Part shown: positions 1 through 8,317 of the stretch, one piece after another
Numbering within the stretch: position 1 is the first letter of the stretch
How the letters are laid out: each line of letters starts with the position of its first letter
Source of the DNA: Cobetia sp. cqz5-12
Lineage (GTDB): Bacteria; Pseudomonadota; Gammaproteobacteria; Pseudomonadales; Halomonadaceae
Assembly: GCF_016495405.1 (NCBI RefSeq)
Contig: NZ_CP044522.1
Coordinates: forward strand, 992,001 to 1,056,000
Length of the DNA stretch: 64,000 bases
Direction: 5' to 3'
Notes under the pieces: generated by a model
What the model was told of the DNA's origin: nothing
What the model saw: only the letters and a program-made list of their open reading frames with translations
The model's database searches: none
Translations under genes and position numbers: made by a program

Positions 1-731
1 TTGCGGCGCGGGATCTGCTGGCCAACTTCTTCGGTGCCCTGATGATCCATCTCGACCGGCCCTTCAAGGTCGGCGACTGGATCCGCTCCCCGGACCGCGA
101 GATCGAGGGCACCGTCGAGGATATCGGTTGGCGCCTGACGCGCATCCGCACCTTCGACATGCGGCCCCTCTACGTGCCGAACGCCATCTTTACCAGCATC
201 TCGGTGGAGAATCCGTCGCGCATGTACAACCGCCGCATCTTCGAGACCGTGGGGCTGCGCTATGAGGATGCCGCCCAGGTCGGCCCCATCGTTGCCGCGG
301 TACGCGAGATGCTGGAAGGCCATGACGAGATCGACCAGACGCGCACCCAGATCGTGAACTTCACCACCTACGGTGAGCATTCGCTGAACTTCTTCGTCTA
401 TGTCTTCACGCGCACCACCGACTGGGTGAAGTACCACGCGATCAAGCAGGATGTCCTGCTCAAGGTGCACGACATCATCCGTGAGCATGATGCCCAGGTG
501 GCGCTGCCGGGGCAGCGTCTGCACTTTGCCGATGTACTGTCCTTCGAAGGACGCCACCATGAACACGACGCCGAGGCAGAGAACGCCGCGGCGTCATCAG
601 ACACGCAGACGCGCGGGTCCCGCCGCCGTTCTGATTCAACCGCCGCTGCTACATCCTCTTCTGCGCCTGTCCGGCGTGGAGATGAGGCCAGTGACACCCA
701 GGAAACTCCCGATGCTGACTCCGACGCCTGA
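1..731 (+). CDS. Mechanosensitive channel MscS-family protein (C-terminal part, 5' truncated)
   Basis: The reading frame is already open at the left edge (first full codon at base 3) and ends with TGA at 729-731, so only the C-terminal ~242 residues are present. The visible start, AARDLLANFFGALMI, is the pore-lining helix and beta-domain junction typical of MscS, followed by LDRPFKVGDWI and DMRPLYVPNA, which are hallmark beta-domain motifs. MscS channels open under membrane tension and release solutes on hypo-osmotic shock, a sensible function in a halophile. The last ~55 residues (from about base 565) are low-complexity, rich in Ser, Ala, Asp and Arg, and probably a disordered cytoplasmic tail. 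The gene overlaps the start of the next gene by 20 bases, suggesting co-transcription. Confidence 0.93.
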   Translation, partial: AARDLLANFFGALMIHLDRPFKVGDWIRSPDREIEGTVEDIGWRLTRIRTFDMRPLYVPNAIFTSISVENPSRMYNRRIFETVGLRYEDAAQVGPIVAAVREMLEGHDEIDQTRTQIVNFTTYGEHSLNFFVYVFTRTTDWVKYHAIKQDVLLKVHDIIREHDAQVALPGQRLHFADVLSFEGRHHEHDAEAENAAASSDTQTRGSRRRSDSTAAATSSSAPVRRGDEASDTQETPDADSDA

Positions 732-1293
732 GACTCTCACCGCCCTGCATGACGAAATGCGTGAGGTGATGGACAACGCCGATTGCCTGATCCCGCAAGC
801 TGACCTTGAAGTGGCACTCGACCGCATGGCCGTTGAGCTGACGGAACACCTCGGCGATCGCATGCCGATCTTCTATTGCGTGATGAACGGCGGCCTGATC
901 ACCGCCGGCCAGCTGCTGACCCGTCTCGACTTCCCGCTGGAAGTCGATTATCTGCACGCCACTCGCTATCGTGGCGCGATGCGCGGCGGCGAGCTGTTCT
1001 GGCGCGTCAACCCGGAACTGCCGATGGCCGGCCGCGACGTGGTGATCGTCGATGACATCCTCGATGAAGGAGGCACCCTGGCCGCGATCCTCGAGTATTG
1101 CCGTGAAGCCGGCGCGCGCAGCGTGTCCAGCTGCGTGCTGGTCGACAAGAAGCATGACCGCAAGGCCTTCCCGGGCTTCAAGGCCGACTTCTGTGGGTTG
1201 GACGTCGAAGACCGCTTTCTGTTCGGCTTCGGCATGGACTACAAGGGTTACTGGCGTAACGCGCCGGGCATCTACGCGCCCAAGGGTCTGTAG
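712..1293 (+). CDS. hpt: Hypoxanthine-guanine phosphoribosyltransferase
   Basis: A 193-residue type I phosphoribosyltransferase that converts hypoxanthine or guanine plus PRPP to IMP or GMP (purine salvage). The PRPP-binding loop is clear as VVIVDDILDEGGTL at about residues 107-120, and the C-terminal part carries DFCGLDVEDRFLFGFGMDY, typical of the proteobacterial Hpt form. Length agrees with the ~185-residue family. The frame is open much further upstream inside the channel gene, but ATG 712 is chosen because AGGAA at 700-704 sits seven bases before it. The gene overlaps the upstream channel gene by 20 bases, so translational coupling is likely. A strong hairpin follows at 1406. Confidence 0.93.
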   Translation: MLTPTPETLTALHDEMREVMDNADCLIPQADLEVALDRMAVELTEHLGDRMPIFYCVMNGGLITAGQLLTRLDFPLEVDYLHATRYRGAMRGGELFWRVNPELPMAGRDVVIVDDILDEGGTLAAILEYCREAGARSVSSCVLVDKKHDRKAFPGFKADFCGLDVEDRFLFGFGMDYKGYWRNAPGIYAPKGL

Positions 1294-1340
1294 ACCAGAG
1301 ATCTGTAGCCCAAGGAGCTGCATCAGGACCTGCCCGATGG
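1294..1340 (+). repeat. Short imperfect repeat directly after the hpt stop codon
   Basis: The octamer ATCTGTAG or GTCTGTAG is repeated with a 15-base period across the hpt stop codon (about 1285-1307), and CCCAAGG is repeated around it. A little further on, TCGCCATCG occurs twice (about 1346-1370). No coding function is apparent. It resembles other post-stop repeats in this window. Confidence 0.4.
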
Positions 1341-1405
1341 CAGTCGCCATCGCCGGCTGACATCGCCATCGCGTGCGATAGCCATCGTCAACGCTGGCAT
1401 TCAAT

Positions 1406-1445
1406 CACCACCCGCCCGGGCAACCGCGGCGGGTGGTGTCGTTTT
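1406..1445 (+). terminator. Intrinsic terminator after hpt
   Basis: Perfect 11-bp inverted repeat CACCACCCGCC (1406-1416) with GGCGGGTGGTG (1428-1438), followed by TCGTTTTC. This is a typical GC-rich stem with a short T run on the plus strand, closing the mscS-hpt unit. Confidence 0.75.
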
Positions 1446-1526
1446 CGGGGCCTTTTCTGTTCTCTTGACGCAAGACATGACGATTGTGCTTGTCGTTGTC
1501 GGTTGGCTCGGAGTAGCGTTCGCTGA

Positions 1527-1536
1527 GGGGGGGGGG
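1527..1536 (+). repeat. Poly-G tract (G10) upstream of the thioinosine phosphorylase
   Basis: Ten consecutive G residues lie 53 bases before the ATG at 1590. The tract is in the non-coding region between the hpt terminator and the next gene. A homopolymer this long is prone to slippage, so it could alter spacing in the promoter or leader. It could equally be a sequencing or assembly length error. Confidence 0.7.
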
Positions 1537-1589
1537 CGGAGGGTCCGGTCCCGAGAGGTTCCTGCACACGGGTGGCAAGGAGGCGGGCG

Positions 1590-2327
1590 ATGCTGGCGGT
1601 GATCGGTGGGACGGGGTTCGGCAGTTGGGTGGGGATGGAAGTGCTCAAGCGCGGCGGTCAGGAAACGCCCCTGGGGGCGGCCTCCTGTGGTGTCGTGGAG
1701 GGGCGTCTGAATGGGCAGCCGCTGCTGTTCCTGGCTCGTCATGGTCAGCCGCACAAGGTGCCACCGCATCGCATCAACTATCGCGCCAATCTATGGGCGC
1801 TCAAACAAGCGGGCGCAACCCATGTGGTGGGAGTCAACTGCGTGTCCGGTATCGACCCGACGCTGACCCCGGGCACGCTGGTGGTGCCGGACCAACTGAT
1901 CGATTACACCACCGGTCGCGAGGGCTCGTTCTTCGATGGGCGTTTCAAGCCGTTTCAGCATGTGTCGTTCGCCTGGCCGTATCATCGGGTCTGGCGCGAG
2001 GAACTGCATGCGGCGGCGGCCGAGGCGGGGCTGCCCCTCACGGCCGGCGGGGTGCTGGGCGTGGTGCAGGGGCCGCGCCTGGAAACGGCTGCCGAGATCC
2101 GCCTGATGGCGCGCGATGGCAATACGCTGGTCGGCATGACAGGCATGCCCGAGGCCGTACTGGCCCGTGAGCTCGAGATGGAATATGCCAGCCTGTGTCT
2201 GGTGATCAGCCATGCCGCAGGCGTCGGCGAAGAGGAGCCGACCCGCGCGGGCACGGAGTCCGTTATCGAGGCTGGCATGCCCAGGGTGCAGTGCTTGCTG
2301 GCAGCGCTTCTGGCGCGCCATGCGTGA
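1590..2327 (+). CDS. S-methyl-5'-thioinosine phosphorylase (MTAP/PNP family)
   Basis: A 245-residue nucleoside phosphorylase. In Pseudomonas the equivalent enzyme cleaves S-methyl-5'-thioinosine, made by deamination of methylthioadenosine, to hypoxanthine and methylthioribose-1-phosphate. Visible family motifs are the N-terminal AVIGGTGFG phosphate-binding segment, FLARHGQPHKVPPHRINYRA (about 50-70), and QGPRLET with GMTGMPEA, the substrate-binding methionine region. Sequence flavour is closer to the thioinosine enzyme than to MTA phosphorylase, but specificity is inferred. ATG 1590 is preferred over an in-frame GTG at 1572 because AAGGAGG (1577-1583) is ideally spaced for it. The product hypoxanthine is the substrate of the neighbouring hpt product, so the two genes make a coherent salvage pair. 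Confidence 0.85.
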   Translation: MLAVIGGTGFGSWVGMEVLKRGGQETPLGAASCGVVEGRLNGQPLLFLARHGQPHKVPPHRINYRANLWALKQAGATHVVGVNCVSGIDPTLTPGTLVVPDQLIDYTTGREGSFFDGRFKPFQHVSFAWPYHRVWREELHAAAAEAGLPLTAGGVLGVVQGPRLETAAEIRLMARDGNTLVGMTGMPEAVLARELEMEYASLCLVISHAAGVGEEEPTRAGTESVIEAGMPRVQCLLAALLARHA

Positions 2328-2369
2328 GGCGCTTGTCCCCTGAGAGGTGCGGCGGTCTGACTACCAGAA

Positions 2370-2402
2370 AAAACGGCCTGCATCCGCGATGCAGGCCGTT
2401 TT
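2370..2402. terminator. Bidirectional terminator between convergent genes
   Basis: Perfect 15-bp stem, AAAACGGCCTGCATC (2370-2384) and GATGCAGGCCGTTTT (2388-2402), with loop CGC. The A run on one side and T run on the other let it act in both directions, serving the phosphorylase gene on the plus strand and mfd on the minus strand. Confidence 0.88.
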
Positions 2403-2445
2403 CATGTTCTGCGCATTTTCACGTGCACAGAGGTGAGTGGGTGGG

Positions 2446-5400
2446 TCAGGCGGCCTTGGTCTTGGCGTTGAGCAGGTCCAGCAAGGTCTCACAGAAACTG
2501 AAGCGTTTCTCGGCGTCATCCATGTCGGTAGCGAAGCGCAGGGTGTCGGCGCCTTCCAGCTTGTAGACATCCGACTGGCGCTGGATCAGGTTGACCAGCG
2601 TCAGCGGATCGACCGGCGTCTGGGCGCCGAAGATGATGCGACCCCGCCCGGCGCCGGCCTCCAGCTTGATGATGCCCAGGGCCTGGGCGCGCTGGCGCAG
2701 CTGGGTCTGGCGGAACAGGGTCTTGACCGGTTCCGGCAGCAGGCCGAAACGGTCGATCATCTCGACCTGCAGTTCGCGCAGGTCGCTTGCGTTCTCGGCG
2801 TTGCTGATGCGCTTGTACATCATCAGACGCTGCTGGACGTCGTGCAGATAATCGGCCGGAATCAGTGCCGGCAGATTGAGGCTGACCTCGACGCCTTCAT
2901 CCAGCGGCGACTCGATATTGGGCGTCTTGCCTGCCTTGATGGCCTTCACGGCGCGATCGAGCATCTCCATGTACAGCGAGTAACCGATGGTTTCCATCTG
3001 GCCGGACTGCTCGTCACCCAGCAGCTCACCCGCGCCGCGGATCTCCATGTCATGGGAGGCCAGCGTGAAGCCGGCACCGAGGTCCTGGGATTCGCTGATC
3101 GCCTCCAGGCGCTTGACCGCATCGCGGGTCATCGCCTTGGGGTGCGGGGTCAGCAGGTAGGCGTAGGCCTGGTGGTGCGAGCGCCCGACGCGGCCACGCA
3201 GCTGATGCAGCTGGGCCAGGCCGAACTTGTCGGCGCGCTCGATGATGATGGTGTTGGCGCTCGGGATGTCGATGCCGGTCTCGATGATGGTCGAGCACAC
3301 CAGCACGTTGAAGCGCTTGTGATAGAAGTCCGACATGCGCCGCTCCAGGCTACGCTCCGGCAGCTGGCCGTGGGCGACGCCGACATTGGCCTCCGGCACC
3401 AGCTCCGCGATGCGCGCGGCGCTCTCCTCGATGGTCTTGACCTCATTGTGCAGCACGTAGACCTGCCCGCCGCGTAGCAGCTCGCGCAGGATGGCTTCCT
3501 TGACCACGCCGTCGTTGCGCTGCTGCACGAAAGTCTTCACCGACAGGCGACGCGCCGGCGGCGTGGCGATGATGGACAGGTCGCGGATGCCGCTCATCGC
3601 CATGTTCAGCGTGCGCGGAATCGGCGTGGCGGTCAGGGTCAGGATGTCGACCTCGGCGCGCAGACTCTTGAGGCGCTCCTTCTGGGAGACGCCGAAGCGG
3701 TGCTCCTCATCGATGATCAGAAGCCCCATGTTGGGCAGCTCCAGCGACTTTGAGAGCAGCTTGTGGGTGCCGATCACGATATCGGCCTGGCCGTTCCTGA
3801 TGCGCTCGAGCGAAGCTTCCTGGCCCTTGCCGCTGGTGAAGCGCGACAGCAGGGCGATCTCCACCGCGGTGTCGGCGAAGCGGTCGCGGAAGTTGTCGTA
3901 GTGCTGCTGGGCGAGCAGGGTGGTGGGCACCAGCACCACCACCTGTCGGCCGGCATTGACGGCGAGGAAGGCGGCGCGCATCGCGACTTCCGTCTTGCCG
4001 AAGCCGACATCGCCACATACCACGCGATCCATCGGCTGGGGGGCGCACATGTCCTGGATCACCGCGCCGATGGTCTGCGCCTGGTCCGGAGTTTCCTCGA
4101 AGGGGAAGCTGGCCGCGAAGCGTGCATAGTCCTCGGCGGGGAAGTCGCAGGCATGGCCGACACGCGCCTCGCGGCGTGCATAGACATCCAGCAGCTCGGC
4201 GGCGGTATCGCGGATCTTCTCGGCCGCCTTGCGCTTGGCCTTCTCCCACTGCTCGGAGCCCAGCTTGTGCAGCGGTGCCAGCTCGTCGCTGGCCCCGGAA
4301 TAGCGTGAGATCAGGTGCAGGCTGTCCACCGGCACGTAGAGCTTGGCGCCATCGGCGTATTCGAGGGCGAGGAACTCGGCCTCCTGGCCACCGGCGTTGA
4401 TGGTCTCCAGCCCCAGATAGCGGCCGACGCCGTGGGTGTGGTGCACCACTGGCGCGCCTTCACGCAGCTCCGAGAGGTGTCGCACGGCCAGCTCGTTGTC
4501 ATCGGTGGCGCGCGCCTGGCGGCGGCTCTGACGTACCACTTCGCCGTAAAGCTCGGTCTCGGTGATGACCACCAGCCCCTTGTAACTGTCGGTGTCATCA
4601 CTGGACAGCGCATCTTCTCCCTGCGTGCTGGCCACCCAGGTGCCATGCGTCAGGCCACCGACGGTCAGGCCAACGGCGGCTGGGCTATCCACGAAGTGCT
4701 CGAAGCTCGCGAAGTCATCCAGGCTGCGCAGCCCGAAGCCGCGCAGCAGCGGGGTGAGCTGCTCCTCGACGACTTCGCGGCGGCCCTGGGTCTCGGCGAC
4801 GAACAGCACGCGCTGGGCATGCTCGCCGTTCAGGCGCTGCTTGAGAAAGCTGGCCAGCGCCTGGGTCGGGTCGGCGCTACGCGCATCGATGGCCAGGCTC
4901 GGCAGTGTCTGGTGGCCGAATTCGATGGCGTGGGCATTGGGCTCGCGCACCAGCTCGATGCGCTCGTGCTGCTTGATCAGGCCCAGCAGCTCATTGACCG
5001 GCACGAAGGCGCGATGCGGTGGCAGCAGCGGGCGGGTCGGGTCGACGCCCAGATTGGCGTAGCGTGTGGTGATGGCATCCCAGTGGCTCTCGGCCGCCTC
5101 GCGCACGCCGGGCAGCATGGCGATGCGCAGTTCGTCGCCCATGTGATCGAAGAGCGTCGCGGTCTCGTCGAAGAACAGCGGCAGATACTGCTCGAGCCCC
5201 GGCGAGGGAATGCCCTTGATGGCGTCGTTGTAGAGAATGCACTGGCGCGGGTCGACATCGAACAGCGTCTCGAAGCCCTCGCGGAAGCAGGCGATGGCGC
5301 CACGGGTCAGTGGATATTCATGTGCAGGCAGAATCTCGATCGCCTCGACCTTGTCGCCACTGCGCTGGGTGTCAGGGTCGAAGGCGCGCAGGGTGTCGAT

Positions 5401-5973
5401 CTCGTCATCGAACAGATCGATGCGCAGCGGCTGCACGCTGCCCATGGGGAACAGGTCGATCAACGCGCCGCGCAGGGCGTATTCGCCTGGTTCATAGACC
5501 GTCTCCACGGCGCGGTAACCGGCCCGCGACAGGCGTGAGCGGAAATCCTCGCGATCGAGGATGTCACCCTTGGCGAGACTGAAGACCTGGCCTGCGATGT
5601 AATCCACCGGCGCGAGGCGCTGCATCAGGGTGTTGACCGGTACCGGCACGATGGCGCGGCGGCTGGTCTGCAGGGTACGCAGGGTGCGCAGACGCTCCGA
5701 GACGATGTCCTGGTGCGGTGAGAAGCTGTCGTAGGGCAGCGTTTCCCAGTCGGGGAAGGGCAGCAGGCGCTCGGGATGGCGCGTATAGAAGCGCAGGTCG
5801 GCTTCCAGGCGCTGGGCGCTGGCGGTATCCGGCGTGATGACCATCAGCGGCGCTACATCGGCATCGGCCAGGCGCGCCAGCGCCAGCGCCGCGGCGCTGG
5901 GGTCATTGAGCATCCAGAAGGTGGTTTCGCGGCGCGAGCGCGGCAACGGGGGCGTCAGCGGAGTCTCGAACAT
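2446..5973 (-). CDS. mfd: Transcription-repair coupling factor Mfd
   Basis: A 1175-residue Mfd, close to the 1148 of E. coli. It is an ATP-dependent DNA translocase that displaces RNA polymerase stalled at lesions and recruits UvrA. Seen in order: an N-terminal UvrB-like module, a CarD-like RNA-polymerase-interaction domain with HHTHGVGRYLGLE near residue 520, Walker A GDVGFGKTE near 650, the DEEH box IIDEEHRFGV near 750, TATPIPRTL, and the C-terminal TRCF domain. ATG 5973 is chosen; a TTG 12 codons upstream is also in frame, but the sequence FETPLTPPL after the ATG fits the family's start. No strong ribosome-binding site is visible for either. The gene is monocistronic and faces gap across a 554-base divergent region. 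Confidence 0.97.
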   Translation of the reverse strand: MFETPLTPPLPRSRRETTFWMLNDPSAAALALARLADADVAPLMVITPDTASAQRLEADLRFYTRHPERLLPFPDWETLPYDSFSPHQDIVSERLRTLRTLQTSRRAIVPVPVNTLMQRLAPVDYIAGQVFSLAKGDILDREDFRSRLSRAGYRAVETVYEPGEYALRGALIDLFPMGSVQPLRIDLFDDEIDTLRAFDPDTQRSGDKVEAIEILPAHEYPLTRGAIACFREGFETLFDVDPRQCILYNDAIKGIPSPGLEQYLPLFFDETATLFDHMGDELRIAMLPGVREAAESHWDAITTRYANLGVDPTRPLLPPHRAFVPVNELLGLIKQHERIELVREPNAHAIEFGHQTLPSLAIDARSADPTQALASFLKQRLNGEHAQRVLFVAETQGRREVVEEQLTPLLRGFGLRSLDDFASFEHFVDSPAAVGLTVGGLTHGTWVASTQGEDALSSDDTDSYKGLVVITETELYGEVVRQSRRQARATDDNELAVRHLSELREGAPVVHHTHGVGRYLGLETINAGGQEAEFLALEYADGAKLYVPVDSLHLISRYSGASDELAPLHKLGSEQWEKAKRKAAEKIRDTAAELLDVYARREARVGHACDFPAEDYARFAASFPFEETPDQAQTIGAVIQDMCAPQPMDRVVCGDVGFGKTEVAMRAAFLAVNAGRQVVVLVPTTLLAQQHYDNFRDRFADTAVEIALLSRFTSGKGQEASLERIRNGQADIVIGTHKLLSKSLELPNMGLLIIDEEHRFGVSQKERLKSLRAEVDILTLTATPIPRTLNMAMSGIRDLSIIATPPARRLSVKTFVQQRNDGVVKEAILRELLRGGQVYVLHNEVKTIEESAARIAELVPEANVGVAHGQLPERSLERRMSDFYHKRFNVLVCSTIIETGIDIPSANTIIIERADKFGLAQLHQLRGRVGRSHHQAYAYLLTPHPKAMTRDAVKRLEAISESQDLGAGFTLASHDMEIRGAGELLGDEQSGQMETIGYSLYMEMLDRAVKAIKAGKTPNIESPLDEGVEVSLNLPALIPADYLHDVQQRLMMYKRISNAENASDLRELQVEMIDRFGLLPEPVKTLFRQTQLRQRAQALGIIKLEAGAGRGRIIFGAQTPVDPLTLVNLIQRQSDVYKLEGADTLRFATDMDDAEKRFSFCETLLDLLNAKTKAA

Positions 5974-6527
5974 GGGCTCTGGTGTCTTGTGTCCTGGGCT
6001 TGGGCGCAACGCCTTGCGGCGTTCACGGCACGGGATGACGTCACGGGCAGGGCCCGAGTGAAATAAGGTGCTGGGTCAGTCGCTCATGGTGAGCGGCCCA
6101 CGCATGCAGATGACGCTGAGCGACTCATGGGTGCAAGGCAGTCTCACGGGGGCACGGCACATTGGTGAGGGCACGGCACACTCAGGAGAGCAACAAGGCA
6201 GGCGCTTCAACGCAAGCTATCGCAGCGCAATGGGCTGCAGCGTCAGTCGCCGCCATGAAAGGAGTCGCGCTTGATCATAGCAAGTCAGTTGCTACATGGG
6301 GGCAAGTGATCCTCTTTTCAGCACCGTGGACACCGATGACCGAGCGCGGGATGGAGGAAGCGCTTTTGTAGTCAAATCGTTGATTCTGTAGCACTACTAC
6401 CCTGCGTGCGACCATCCTTTCATTGTGGTGCATAGCCGCGTTACGCATACTCAGCTGGCCTTGTCCGGCGTCGCCAAGCGATCGGTGACGACCATCATTA
6501 TTTGCCCGCACGTGAGAGGATGCACCC
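5974..6527. other. Divergent intergenic region, mfd/gap
   Basis: This 554-base region must hold the promoters of mfd (minus) and gap (plus). Visible are a small hairpin CGCTCA-TGG-TGAGCG (6081-6095), whose left arm can alternatively pair as AGTCGCTCA (6078-6086) with TGAGCGACT (6117-6125), and an AT-richer patch at 6364-6400 containing GTAG-CA-CTAC (6388-6397). No convincing -35/-10 pair or small gene was found. Confidence 0.4.
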
Positions 6528-7976
6528 GTGAGCCAAGAGAATCTCGAAGCCTGTTTCAAGCAGTGGCAGGACAATGAAGCCCTCGCGGAGCAGATGATCC
6601 CGCTGTTGGGAGATCTCTACCGCCGCTTCAACGTCGTGCCCTCCATCTACGGGCGTTCGCTGATCAACCGCTCGATGGTGCGCATCCTCAAGAACCACCG
6701 CTGGGTGCGCAAGGCCGAAGGCGTCGAGCTGTCAGTGGAAGACACCTTCCCGCTGGTGCGCGCGATGATCGAGCTCAACCTGGGCCCGGCCCACGTCGAT
6801 ATCGGCAAGCTGGCCGTTGCCTTCAAGCGCTCCGACGAGACGGACATTACCGCCTTCCTCAAGCGTGAACTGGCCGATATCGTCGGTGGCTACGTCGAAG
6901 GCGGCATGGGTGGCGACCCGAAGGACGTCGTCCTGTATGGCTTCGGGCGTATCGGTCGCCTGTTGGCGCGCATCATGATCGAGAAGGCCGGCGGCGGTAA
7001 CCTGCTGCGTCTGCGCGCCATCGTGGTGCGTGGCAGCAAGGATGACCTGGAAAAGCGGGCCAGCCTGCTGCGTCGCGACTCGGTGCACGGTCCCTTCGAG
7101 GGCAGCATCACCGTCGATGAGGAAAACTCGGCGCTGATCGTCAATGGCAACTACATCAAGATCATCTACGCCAACTCGCCCACCGAGATCGACTACACCG
7201 CGCACGGTATCGACAACGCCATCGTGGTCGACAACACCGGCAAGTGGCGTGACGAGGCCGGGTTGGGGCAGCACCTGGAGTGCAAGGGCGTGGCCAAGGT
7301 GCTGCTGACGGCGCCGGGCAAGGGCGATCTGAAGAACATCGTCTACGGCGTCAACCACACCGACATCAGCGATGATGACCGCATCATCTCCGCGGCTTCC
7401 TGTACTACCAATGCCATCGTGCCGGTGCTGAAGGTGCTGCACGATGAGTACGGTGTCAGCCAGGGCCACGTCGAGACGGTGCACTCCTATACCAACGACC
7501 AGAACCTGATCGACAACTTCCACAGTGGTGACCGTCGTGGGCGTGCCGCGGCGCTCAACATGGTGTTGACCGAGACTGGTGCCGCCAAGGCCGTCGCCAA
7601 GGCGCTGCCGGAGCTTTCCGGCAAGCTGACCGGCAATGCGATCCGCGTGCCGACGCCCAATGTCTCGATGGCGATCCTCAATCTGACGCTGAACACCGCA
7701 AGCGACGCCGAGCGCATGAACGACTTCCTGCGCACCGCCTCCCTGCATTCCTCACTGCAGAAGCAGATCGACTACGTCGATTCCTGTGAAGTGGTGTCCT
7801 CGGACTTCGTCGGCAACCGCCATTCCGGCATCGTCGATGGCCAGGCGACCATCGTCACCGACAAGCAGGCCGTCGTGTACGTGTGGTACGACAACGAGTT
7901 CGGTTACAGCTGTCAGGTGGTACGTATTCTGCAGCACATGTCCAACGTGCGTTTCAGCTACTTCCCGACGCGCTGA
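6528..7976 (+). CDS. gap: Glyceraldehyde-3-phosphate dehydrogenase, long form
   Basis: A 482-residue GAPDH that oxidises glyceraldehyde-3-phosphate to 1,3-bisphosphoglycerate. The first ~125 residues are an extension absent from classical ~335-residue GapA; the NAD-binding domain begins at VVLYGFGRIGRLLARI and the catalytic cysteine lies in SAASCTTNAIVPVLKVLH near residue 290. Conserved RGRAAALNMVLTETGAAKA and YDNEFGYSCQVV follow. The same long form lies beside mfd and nqr in Pseudomonas. GTG 6528 is the start: GAGAGGA (6514-6520) is seven bases before it. Whether it works mainly in gluconeogenesis or glycolysis cannot be read from the sequence. Confidence 0.93.
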   Translation: MSQENLEACFKQWQDNEALAEQMIPLLGDLYRRFNVVPSIYGRSLINRSMVRILKNHRWVRKAEGVELSVEDTFPLVRAMIELNLGPAHVDIGKLAVAFKRSDETDITAFLKRELADIVGGYVEGGMGGDPKDVVLYGFGRIGRLLARIMIEKAGGGNLLRLRAIVVRGSKDDLEKRASLLRRDSVHGPFEGSITVDEENSALIVNGNYIKIIYANSPTEIDYTAHGIDNAIVVDNTGKWRDEAGLGQHLECKGVAKVLLTAPGKGDLKNIVYGVNHTDISDDDRIISAASCTTNAIVPVLKVLHDEYGVSQGHVETVHSYTNDQNLIDNFHSGDRRGRAAALNMVLTETGAAKAVAKALPELSGKLTGNAIRVPTPNVSMAILNLTLNTASDAERMNDFLRTASLHSSLQKQIDYVDSCEVVSSDFVGNRHSGIVDGQATIVTDKQAVVYVWYDNEFGYSCQVVRILQHMSNVRFSYFPTR

Positions 7977-8036
7977 GTCAATGCGCCGCGCCTGTGGCGT
8001 GACTCGCGAAAAATTGAAATAAATACCTGCTGTTAC

Positions 8037-8077
8037 AACGCCCCCGCCCTCAATGATGGCGGGGGCGTTGGCGTTTT
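8037..8077 (+). terminator. Intrinsic terminator after gap
   Basis: Perfect 12-bp stem AACGCCCCCGCC (8037-8048) and GGCGGGGGCGTT (8058-8069), nine-base loop, then GGCGTTTTC. It separates gap from the nqr promoter region. Confidence 0.85.
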
Positions 8078-8104
8078 CGGCGTGTGCACCACTTTAGTGT
8101 CGTA

Positions 8105-8133
8105 TGGTCTTTCCGGCCTCGCATCTTTATAAT
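8105..8133 (+). promoter_or_regulatory. Candidate promoter of the nqr operon
   Basis: A perfect TATAAT lies at 8128-8133, downstream of the gap terminator. At 17 bp upstream the hexamer TGGTCT (8105-8110) is a poor -35, so activation by a regulator is possible. Transcription would begin near 8140, giving a leader of about 180 bases before nqrA. The leader contains a run of seven T between two GCCGG motifs (about 8136-8156), but I recognise no known riboswitch. Confidence 0.5.
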
Positions 8134-8317
8134 GAGCCGGATTTTTTTGGGCCGGTCCAATCTCTGGGCTACACCTCCAACCGTCTGATAAGAAAAGCAT
8201 TCACATTGCCTGATACGCGAAAATCGCGAGGCTGCCTGGTCAACTATCGGCCTCGAGGCGTATCTACGATGGGTGATCTTTCCTGAACAACATCAGATCC
8301 GACAATTGGGCGAGTCT

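Noticed and set aside
4315..5538. 407-codon open frame opposite mfd
   Set aside because: It lies entirely within mfd on the other strand, has no recognisable motif, and open antisense frames are expected at this GC content.
6068..6371. Small plus-strand frames between mfd and gap
   Set aside because: No similarity or initiation signal and two frames overlap each other.
8028..8042. GTTGTAAC on the minus strand, resembling the centre of an E. coli Ter site
   Set aside because: An 8-base match is expected about twice by chance on both strands of 64 kb, and the flanks do not match; it also overlaps the gap terminator.
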